Source: Herbaspirillum rhizosphaerae_A (GTDB taxonomy: Bacteria > Pseudomonadota > Gammaproteobacteria > Burkholderiales > Burkholderiaceae_D). From it: a stretch of DNA of 64,000 bases. Below, one piece after another: positions 15,079 to 22,475 of this stretch. Where the stretch lies: positions 186,001-250,000 of the forward strand of contig NZ_JAQQFR010000003.1 of the NCBI RefSeq assembly GCF_046025915.1. The letters run 5' to 3'. Within the stretch, counting starts at the first letter, position 1. Every line of letters begins with the position of its first letter. The translations under genes were made by a program, and so were the position numbers. Below the pieces are notes generated by a model, which saw only the letters and a list, made by a program, of their open reading frames with translations, ran no database searches and was not told the DNA's origin.

Positions 15079-18000
15079 TTACTGTTGCAAAGTCAGTTCG
15101 ACGCGGCTGGTCTTGCCCTTGTCCTTGATGCCGTCGGCGTTGAGCTTCGGGGCAATCAGGAAGATCCGGTCGGCTGAGATGATGCTTTGATCTTGCAGGT
15201 AGTTGCGAATCAGATCGGCGCGGCGTTGCGCGAGATTGCGCAAGTCGTCCTCGGTAATCGTGGTGTTGTCGACGATCAACTTCTGCATTTCTTCCGGTGG
15301 CAACGATTTGGTGAGGCCGACGACGTTGCGCGGTTTCTTGAACTTTTCGTCCTTATAAACCTTTTCCATGTACTTGGTGCGCTCCGCTTCATTGATCTGC
15401 AGATCTTTGCCGGAGGGCTGGCCTTCTTTTTCAATGATGTCCTTGCGCTTGAACGCACGCATCTTGCGGTTGAGAAGTTCCTGGCGCAGACCCATATCGT
15501 CGACGGCTGGATCAGCGCGGCCCATGACATCGATCTTCAGTGCCGGACGTTGATGCAACGCGTAGCCGAGGGTGTCGAGTTTCTTGCGGATGTCGTCGGT
15601 CAGTTCTGATGAGCCAGGTTCGAACTCGATGTAGCTCAGTTCGCCTGCGTCGCTGTCACCGCCGAACATCGAGCTGATCAATGCGAATGGCGATGTGACA
15701 GCCTTGACGATCAGGTTGACGAACACGCGCATGATGATGCCGCCGATCGAGAACTGCGGATCGGACAGCGAGCCGGAAATCGGCAGGTTGAGATTGATTG
15801 TGCCGTTGCGATCTTTGAGCAGCGATACGGCAAGCATGACCGGAAGTTTGGTGACGTTGGGGCCGTCAACGTGGTCGCCGAAGGTCAGTTGCTCGATGCG
15901 TACGTCGTTTTGCGCGACCAGCTTGTCATTTTCAATTTTGTATTGCACATCCATCGACAGCTTGCCCTTGGTGATCGGGTAGCCGGCGTACTTGGCTGAA
16001 TAAGGCGTGAGGCGCGGCAGCTGTACGCCGTTGGCGCTGGCTTTGACATCGAGGAACATCGGCTTGAACAAGGGGTTGAGCGAGCCGGAGATCTGCAACG
16101 GCGCATCGTTGTCGATCTTGCCGCGCAGGTCGATGGTGGCTGGCTCCGGCTTGTCGGAGGCGATGCTGCCGATGGTGCCGCCCATGCCGGTCATGTTGGC
16201 GGTGTAATTGGGCTTGACGAAGTTGTCGGTAAAGTTGATGTTGCCGCCCTGCAGAACCGTCTGGCCGATGCGTACAACCGGTGCGTTCGGGTCCGGTGCT
16301 GCGGGTGTGACCGGGGCTGTTGAGGTGGTGGTTTTTGCGACAGTGGTGGACGGCTTGCCATCGCTGCTCGCTGGTGTCGTGACGGAGCTCGGCGGCTGGT
16401 CTTTGGAGACGATGATTTCTTGTAGGTTTAGCTTACCCTGATCGGACAAGATGGCGCGTGCATAGAAATCGGAAAGGGCAATTTTTTCCAGAGAGACGAT
16501 CGGCTTGCCACCGATCTTGGCGTTGATGCCTTGCAGGTTTAATGTTCTCCAGCGCAGGAAATCGCTGGAAGTCAGCTTGTCGAGTACGCGGAAGTTATTC
16601 AGGCTTGCCGAGCCGTTATATTGCAGCGCCAGAGTTTGCTTGTTAAGCGGTGGCGTTACCGCGAGCTTGCCTTTGGTGCTTAGCGTGCCGCTGGTGAGGG
16701 TGACATTCAGATAGTCAGTGAAGTAAGTCTGGAACGGTGCGATCGGCAGGTTTTGTGCATCCAGCACCAGATCGATTGTCTTCAACTGTGGTGCCGCCTG
16801 CCCGGTGACGTTGAGTTTGCCGTTCTTGTTGAGTTTGCTTTGCAGTGAGATCTTCATGGTCTGATCCAGCAAGCTGGAGAGATTGTCGATCTTCAGGTTG
16901 ATGCCATCGGCGCGCAGTTTTTGCGTCGGCGTGGTGGCGCTATCTTCGTAGGCGATGGCGCTGTCGGTGATAGCGAGGCTGCGCAGCTTCGCTTGCCAGG
17001 CGGTGCTGGTCGCGGCGGTGGCAGGCGTGGTCTTTGTGACGGACTGAGTTTTGGTGGGCGTGTCGGCGGTGTTCGTCGTCTTGCTGGCCGTAGTGGCTCC
17101 TGTGGAGGTGGCGAGCAAATCTTGCAGATTCAATACACCTTTTGCGTCGCGTCGCAGGTCGCCGTTCAGGCCGGTAATGCGGAATGCATCCGCTTCTGCT
17201 TTGCGCGCCTGGAGATCGATTGATGCGTTGTCCAGTGCGATGGCTTTGGCGCCGATGACGGCGGCGGCAGATTTGGCTTTGGAAGCCAGCTTCAGGTCAC
17301 TCACCTCAATACCGAGTTTGCCCAGTTTGACCATGCCGCCCGCAATTTGCACATCGGTCTGGCCGGAAACTTTACCGCTGAGCGCGCCATTGAGGGAGCG
17401 GTTCAGGTAATTCTGATAGCCGCTCAACTCTACGGCTTTCAGCGTTGCGTTACCGTTGACGTTGCCTTTGAGGGGCGCAACTTCGCCGTTGAAGCCTATT
17501 TCACCATGGCCGTTTTCAGTCAGCGACAAGACGATCTTGGCAGGTTTGGCATCAGCGACGGTGGAGATTTCTCCGGCGTCGACGTTGATTTTTTCCAGTT
17601 GGACAGTCTGGCGCGGCGAGGCGTTGGCGTCGTCCGTCCATTTGACGCTACCGTTTCGCACGATCAATTTACGAACGGTGATGGCTGGTGCGGTTGCTGC
17701 GGGTTTGGTGTCTGTCGTCGCAGGTGCTGGTGCAACAGGGGCCGCAGGTGTCGTTGGTGCAGCTGATGCTGCTGCGGCTGCAACTGGCTTGGCGCTGCCA
17801 GAGGTTGCCGCTTTCTTTGTCGTGGCAGGCTTGGCGTTGTCTTTGCCGATGCGCGTCCAGTTGATTTCACCCTTGCTGTTCATCTCTGCCCATATTTCGG
17901 GCTTGTCGATGGTGACCTGACCAATGACACCGCTGAGTTTGACCAGATCGAGCTTGTTGATTTTTGCCGCGATAGAACCAGCTTTTAGCAATTGCGCCGC

Positions 18001-18870
18001 ATTTTTTTCCTGCACTGAGATATCCGCCAGCGTCACGTCGCCGTCGAGTGCGATTTGCGGTTTGTCCTTGTCGCGGCTGAAGGTCAGGTCAAGCTGAGTA
18101 GTGAGTTTGGCGCTCTCAAGTTTAATCGGCAGCGTAACCGGAACGAAGGGCATATAGCTCGCCAGGTCCAGCTTGTCGATGTCGACGGCCAGCGTGGTGT
18201 CGAGCGAGCTGGCGAATGGTTTGCTGCGGCCTTTCAGCGAAAACGGCGTACCGTTGACGGTCATCGACAGGACAGGTTGGACGAAGGTGTCCACATTGCG
18301 CGGTAAGTTCGATACGAAGGGGACGCCGATGTTGAGTGTGCGGATGTCGATGGTCTTGCCAGTGACCTTGTCGTCGAACAGGATGGCGCCGTTCTGCAGT
18401 TGCAGGTTAGCCAGCGAGAAGAAGGTTTCTCCTTCGCTTTTTGGCATGGCGAGAACGCGGTCGATGATGTCGGAGAAGTTATAGCGGCCGATGCCTTCAT
18501 CGCTCAGACGGACGATATGGACCTTGGGATCGACCAGTTTGACTTCGTCGAGGATGGCAGCCAGCCGTGGCAGGGAAGTCGCGGAGGCATTGACCACCAG
18601 TTCTTTGGCGCTGAACGCGGCGGTTTTCTGATCAGGTTCATAGAGCGTGACATCCTGCACGCGCAGGGCAAGGATGAAGGGATTGAAGCTGACTTCGCCG
18701 ATGTCGAGCTTGCGTCCGATTTTTGCCTGAGTCTGTTCGGCGGCAATTTTCTTGACCAGCGATGGCAGTGCCAGCCAGCTGATTAATGCGAGCAGCAGCA
18801 GAACGGTGATGGTGTATGCGGACCAGCGCAGTGTGCGCAGTTGCCAGGCAGGACGGGGATGATTCGCCAT
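15079..18870 (-). CDS. Large AsmA/DUF748-like envelope protein
   Basis: The 1263-residue protein has one N-terminal membrane helix (about 15-37) and then a very long periplasmic part. Repeated AsmA/DUF748-type units (VNASATSLPRLAAILDEVKL, IDLRGKIDNDAPLQISGSLN) are joined by at least three low-complexity Ala/Thr/Pro/Lys linkers (about residues 345-405, 620-660 and 890-930). The last 180 residues, after GELSYIEFEPGSSELTDDIR, resemble an OmpA-like helical unit. Large AsmA-like proteins form hydrophobic grooves thought to carry phospholipid to the outer membrane; that role here is inferred. ATG 18870 was preferred because GAGGAAACG lies upstream. Confidence 0.8.
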   Translation of the reverse strand: MANHPRPAWQLRTLRWSAYTITVLLLLALISWLALPSLVKKIAAEQTQAKIGRKLDIGEVSFNPFILALRVQDVTLYEPDQKTAAFSAKELVVNASATSLPRLAAILDEVKLVDPKVHIVRLSDEGIGRYNFSDIIDRVLAMPKSEGETFFSLANLQLQNGAILFDDKVTGKTIDIRTLNIGVPFVSNLPRNVDTFVQPVLSMTVNGTPFSLKGRSKPFASSLDTTLAVDIDKLDLASYMPFVPVTLPIKLESAKLTTQLDLTFSRDKDKPQIALDGDVTLADISVQEKNAAQLLKAGSIAAKINKLDLVKLSGVIGQVTIDKPEIWAEMNSKGEINWTRIGKDNAKPATTKKAATSGSAKPVAAAAASAAPTTPAAPVAPAPATTDTKPAATAPAITVRKLIVRNGSVKWTDDANASPRQTVQLEKINVDAGEISTVADAKPAKIVLSLTENGHGEIGFNGEVAPLKGNVNGNATLKAVELSGYQNYLNRSLNGALSGKVSGQTDVQIAGGMVKLGKLGIEVSDLKLASKAKSAAAVIGAKAIALDNASIDLQARKAEADAFRITGLNGDLRRDAKGVLNLQDLLATSTGATTASKTTNTADTPTKTQSVTKTTPATAATSTAWQAKLRSLAITDSAIAYEDSATTPTQKLRADGINLKIDNLSSLLDQTMKISLQSKLNKNGKLNVTGQAAPQLKTIDLVLDAQNLPIAPFQTYFTDYLNVTLTSGTLSTKGKLAVTPPLNKQTLALQYNGSASLNNFRVLDKLTSSDFLRWRTLNLQGINAKIGGKPIVSLEKIALSDFYARAILSDQGKLNLQEIIVSKDQPPSSVTTPASSDGKPSTTVAKTTTSTAPVTPAAPDPNAPVVRIGQTVLQGGNINFTDNFVKPNYTANMTGMGGTIGSIASDKPEPATIDLRGKIDNDAPLQISGSLNPLFKPMFLDVKASANGVQLPRLTPYSAKYAGYPITKGKLSMDVQYKIENDKLVAQNDVRIEQLTFGDHVDGPNVTKLPVMLAVSLLKDRNGTINLNLPISGSLSDPQFSIGGIIMRVFVNLIVKAVTSPFALISSMFGGDSDAGELSYIEFEPGSSELTDDIRKKLDTLGYALHQRPALKIDVMGRADPAVDDMGLRQELLNRKMRAFKRKDIIEKEGQPSGKDLQINEAERTKYMEKVYKDEKFKKPRNVVGLTKSLPPEEMQKLIVDNTTITEDDLRNLAQRRADLIRNYLQDQSIISADRIFLIAPKLNADGIKDKGKTSRVELTLQQ

Positions 18871-19007
18871 GATCGTTTCCTCGTGAAGAAGTGCGCTTGC
18901 GGCAGGCAAGCGCCTTCAATATATTTTGATGTGGCCGGAAGTCGGATGGAAGCGATCTTCCGGCTGCGCTGCAATTGCAATAAATGCGACGAATAAGACT
19001 ACGACGA

Positions 19008-19667
19008 TTATGACTTGATCAGGTCAAGCAAGTGCAACGGGTCATGTAACAGTGCATCGGCTTCCCAGGATGCCGGTTCGGCGTGGCCGCAATAGCCCCA
19101 GGCTGCTGCCACGGTTTGCATGCCGGCAGCACGCCCGGCCTGAATGTCGCGCAGGTCGTCGCCGACGTACCAGCAATCTTCTGCAGGCAGTTGCAGGCGG
19201 CTCGCGGCTTCCAGCAGCGGTGCGGGGTGTGGCTTGGTATGCGGCGTGGTGTCGCCGGAGACGATGCACCCGGCGTGACCCAGACCGATTTGCGGCACCA
19301 GCGGATCGGTGAAGCGGGAGGCCTTGTTCGTGACAATACCCCAGGCCAGACCTTGTGCTTCCAGCTGCTTCAGCAGATCGGTGATACCGTCGAACAGTTT
19401 GCTTTTGACGACCAGATTTGCTTCGTAACGGTTCAGAAAGCTGACGCGCAATTCTTCATACGCTGCGTCGTCGGGCTTGATACCAAAGGCGGCGCCGATC
19501 AGACCGCGGGCGCCTGCCGATGCGACGGGGCGCAGCAATTCGTAGGGTGTTGGTTCCAGGCCGCGATCCGCGCGCAATGCATTGACGGCTTCCGCGAGGT
19601 CCGGGGCGGTATCGGCGAGTGTGCCGTCGAGGTCGAACAGGATTGCGCGTGGCTTCTTCAGAGACAT
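19008..19667 (-). CDS. gph: Phosphoglycolate phosphatase (HAD family)
   Basis: The 219-residue HAD hydrolase has the nucleophile motif FDLDGTLADTAPDL (residues about 10-23), the motif II region IVTNK and the acidic motif in YVGDDLRDIQAGRAAG. It dephosphorylates 2-phosphoglycolate formed during DNA repair. In many Burkholderiales gph follows ubiG, as here; some of these proteins are named MupP or Gph interchangeably. ATG 19667 gives the normal length. Confidence 0.9.
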   Translation of the reverse strand: MSLKKPRAILFDLDGTLADTAPDLAEAVNALRADRGLEPTPYELLRPVASAGARGLIGAAFGIKPDDAAYEELRVSFLNRYEANLVVKSKLFDGITDLLKQLEAQGLAWGIVTNKASRFTDPLVPQIGLGHAGCIVSGDTTPHTKPHPAPLLEAASRLQLPAEDCWYVGDDLRDIQAGRAAGMQTVAAAWGYCGHAEPASWEADALLHDPLHLLDLIKS

Positions 19668-19750
19668 TGTGGATGTGTGATGTTGTTTTGGGGGCGAGGC
19701 CCGGTTGATCCGAACCTCGTATCTGCCAGTGGCTGGAGCAGTCTGAGCGA

Positions 19751-20446
19751 CTACAGCGGCTTGCGACAAGCCACCATGTAGTTGACGCTGGTGTCCTGAT
19801 TGATCGAATACAGTTTGGTCAGAGGATTGTAGGAAAGTCCTTTGATGCCGTCGAGTTCCAGATCTGCTTCGCGGATGAAGCGCGCCAGTTCGGCCGGCGT
19901 GATGAACTTGGCGTAATCGTGCGTGCCCTTTGGCAGCATGCGCAGTAAATACTCGGCACCCAGAATGGCGAATAAATACGCCTTCGGATTACGGTTCAAC
20001 GTGGAAAAAAACACATGGCCGCCCGGCTTGGCGAGGGCGGCGCAGGCGCGCACGATGGAGGCCGGATCGGGAACGTGTTCCAGCATTTCCATACAAGTCA
20101 CGACATCGAATTGTCCGGTTTCGCGTGCGGCGAGATCTTCGGCGGCAATTTTTTCGTAGCGAACTTGCACACCGGATTCCATGCCGTGCAGGTCGGCAAC
20201 TTTCAGCGCTTTTTCGGAGAGGTCGATGCCAGTAACTTTGGCACCTTTGCGCGCCATGGATTCGGCAAGGATGCCGCCACCGCAGCCGATATCGACCACA
20301 TTCTTGCCGGATAGCGCCGCTCGGGCATTGATCCATTCAAGGCGAAGAGGGTTGATTTCGTGCAAGGGACGAAATTCGGATGTGGGATCCCACCAACGAT
20401 GGGCGAGATCGCTAAATTTTTGCAGTTCTAGAGGATCGGCATTCAT
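19751..20446 (-). CDS. ubiG: Ubiquinone biosynthesis O-methyltransferase UbiG
   Basis: The 231-residue class I methyltransferase contains the SAM-binding motif VVDIGCGGGILAE and the family start FSDLAHRWWDPTSEFRPLHEINPLRL. It carries out both O-methylations of the ubiquinone ring. The order ompA-ubiG-gph reads as one minus-strand group, although a terminator separates ompA from ubiG. Confidence 0.96.
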   Translation of the reverse strand: MNADPLELQKFSDLAHRWWDPTSEFRPLHEINPLRLEWINARAALSGKNVVDIGCGGGILAESMARKGAKVTGIDLSEKALKVADLHGMESGVQVRYEKIAAEDLAARETGQFDVVTCMEMLEHVPDPASIVRACAALAKPGGHVFFSTLNRNPKAYLFAILGAEYLLRMLPKGTHDYAKFITPAELARFIREADLELDGIKGLSYNPLTKLYSINQDTSVNYMVACRKPL

Positions 20447-20502
20447 AGGACGAATGATAGCCGAAGCAATCGCTCGCTGTCCGACACAAAACAAATTTCC
20501 AT

Positions 20503-20532
20503 AAAAAAACCCCGCCGAAGCGGGGTTTTTTT
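20503..20532. terminator. Symmetrical terminator between ompA and ubiG
   Basis: ACCCCGC-CGAA-GCGGGGT with seven A on the left and seven T on the right. On the minus strand it ends ompA transcription; a companion rightward use has no obvious gene to serve. Confidence 0.85.
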
Positions 20533-20556
20533 CGATTGAAAATCGCGTGCTGGTAA

Positions 20557-21177
20557 TTACTTGTTACGTGTACCAACAACTTCGATTTCAACGCGGCGGT
20601 TCTTGGCGCGGCCAGCAGCAGTTTTGTTGTCTGCGACTGGTTGCGATTTGCCCTTACCTTCAGTGTAGACGCGGTTAGCTTCAACACCCTTGGAAACCAA
20701 GTATGCCTTAACCGATTCAGCGCGGCGAACCGACAGTTTTTGGTTGTAAGCAACCGAACCGACGGAGTCAGTGTGACCAACAGCGATGATGACTTCCAGG
20801 TTCAGACCCTTCAGATTGGCAACCAGTTCGTCCAGTTTGGACTTACCAGCTGGCTTCAGGACTGCCTTGTCGAAGTCAAAGAATGCGTCAGCAGCGTATG
20901 TAACTTTTTCCGATGTTGGTGCAGCAGCAGGAGCAGCGGCTGGAGCAGCAGCAGGAGCAGCGGCAGCAGCAACTGGAGCAGGTGCTTCTTCGCAAGGGCC
21001 GTTAACAAATGCAGTTTGCCAGCACAGACCGTAGCCGCTGCGGGTTACAACGTCACGACCATCTTGCAAGTACAGGCTGTTTGGACGGACCTTGATGTCC
21101 TTGATTTCCTGTGCAGTCGCAGACAGAGCGATGGCTGCGGACGCAGCAGCGAAGACGAGTTTTGCTAATTTGTTCAT
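20557..21177 (-). CDS. ompA: OmpA family outer-membrane protein
   Basis: The 206-residue protein has a signal peptide (cleavage near ATA-Q, residue 22), a short region with SGYGLCWQTAFVNGPCE, an Ala/Pro-rich linker (about 65-90), and an OmpA-like peptidoglycan-binding domain (about 95-203: FFDFDKAVLKPAGKSKLDEL, GHTDSVGSVAYNQKLSVRRA, KNRRVEIEV). There is no large beta-barrel, so this is the small OmpA type common in Burkholderiales. It probably ties the outer membrane to the wall and is probably abundant. Confidence 0.93.
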   Translation of the reverse strand: MNKLAKLVFAAASAAIALSATAQEIKDIKVRPNSLYLQDGRDVVTRSGYGLCWQTAFVNGPCEEAPAPVAAAAAPAAAPAAAPAAAPTSEKVTYAADAFFDFDKAVLKPAGKSKLDELVANLKGLNLEVIIAVGHTDSVGSVAYNQKLSVRRAESVKAYLVSKGVEANRVYTEGKGKSQPVADNKTAAGRAKNRRVEIEVVGTRNK

Positions 21178-21457
21178 GTTTCTCCTCTCGGGTGAGATAT
21201 CCGCAGATAAACTGCGCTACAAAATTACGACATCAAAAAAACGAATAATATCATGTGTTCAGGTCGTCACATGTCCCTTTGCAGGGGCATGCAATGAACT
21301 TAGCCGCCATTCTGCCACAGGCTGGTGCAATCGGCGAACGTTGCCAAATAGTCCAATCAACGTTTTTAACACTCTGTTGTTTTTTGGTAACAAGACCTTT
21401 ACCTCTAAGAACACGCTATATGAGTTACCAAAAAAGCCAATTTTTACCTAAAAAACC

Positions 21458-22147
21458 TTATTTTTCATGCCCTTGCACAGAAATAACCACACGCCGGTCA
21501 GGTGATAGGCAGCTTGTTAATTTCTTGTATGCAAGTTTCTCGGGGCAGTGACTGATCGGTTCATTGTTGCCTGCGCCGACGATTTCTATCGGAGTGGAAA
21601 TATTTTTGCTCTTCAGAAAGTCCGCAACCGCTTCTGCTCGTTTGAGTGAGATTTCCTGAATATGTTTCTGCGAGCCAAGTCGATCGGCGTGACCGGTTAC
21701 TGTGATGTTGTCAATCTGACCGCAGGTCTTCAGTCTTTCTACGACTTCCTTATTGAGAATGCGGTTAGCTGCGTTATTTAAACGCGTCATGCCAAAGCCG
21801 AAGGTCTGATCGCCGGAGAGGGCGACGGTAAAATTGCAGTTATCCGGATTGTTGGGCGAGGTGCGCTGCTCCGTATTAATGAGGGCGGCGGGATTGCTGA
21901 CCAACGCCGGTGCAATCGGGTTGGCGATTGGTGGCGTCAAATCCCCGTCGCAGCCAGTGACAGAGTTGGAAGGTGTCCAGTAGCCCGTACGCCAGCACAG
22001 TCCATATTGGCTGCGTGCAATATTGCCTTGATTGTCCTGATTGTAGGCGGTCGATGCGGGAGTGGCAGCGATGTTGGTGGGGCTTTGTGCGCTGGCTGCC
22101 GAGGCGAAAGCGGGTAGCAGTAATCCGGCGATAAATTGATAAGACAT
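21458..22147 (-). CDS. Second, diverged OmpA-type protein
   Basis: The 229-residue protein has a signal peptide ending near ASA-Q and a QYGLCWRTGYWTPSN segment like its neighbour. Its C-terminal OmpA-like domain (about 120-226) contains GHADRLGSQKHIQEISLKRA. Unlike the gene next to it, it lacks the Ala/Pro linker and carries two Cys around CPEKLAYKKLTSCLSPDRRV, as in enterobacterial OmpA. The peptidoglycan-binding Asp and Arg are kept. Its base composition seems more AT-rich than its neighbours. It is probably an ancient paralogue rather than a recent copy. Confidence 0.85.
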   Translation of the reverse strand: MSYQFIAGLLLPAFASAASAQSPTNIAATPASTAYNQDNQGNIARSQYGLCWRTGYWTPSNSVTGCDGDLTPPIANPIAPALVSNPAALINTEQRTSPNNPDNCNFTVALSGDQTFGFGMTRLNNAANRILNKEVVERLKTCGQIDNITVTGHADRLGSQKHIQEISLKRAEAVADFLKSKNISTPIEIVGAGNNEPISHCPEKLAYKKLTSCLSPDRRVVISVQGHEK

Positions 22148-22475
22148 ATTAGTTAGTATGTTGAGACGGAGGCGGGCGAATTATTTCGAGAATGCATCAA
22201 AAGGACGATTGTTCGCCAATTTGCTTTGAGGAAAAAATCCCTGCTCGCATCAAATTGCAATTTTTCTAGAGAAGGCTCGCATTTTAATCATAATCGTCGC
22301 CTTGCCTCCAATTGTTTATGCCGGGCGCTGCATATTGCCGCAGAGCTAAAACCGGTGGCACTAAGGCTCGGCGTGCTAGAATGCTTGGTTTAAAGTCGCT
22401 ACCCGCTATGGATGTTTTAGCCATGCTGTTGCGGGTCTGATTTAACAACCAAGATCAATACCTATCGACTTGCCA
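22148..22475. other. Divergent intergenic region upstream of gyrA
   Basis: 328 bases between the second ompA-type gene (leftward) and gyrA (rightward). A -10-like TAGAAT lies at 22377-22382, about 95 bases before the gyrA start, with only a weak -35. I see no RNA motif or repeat. Confidence 0.4.
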
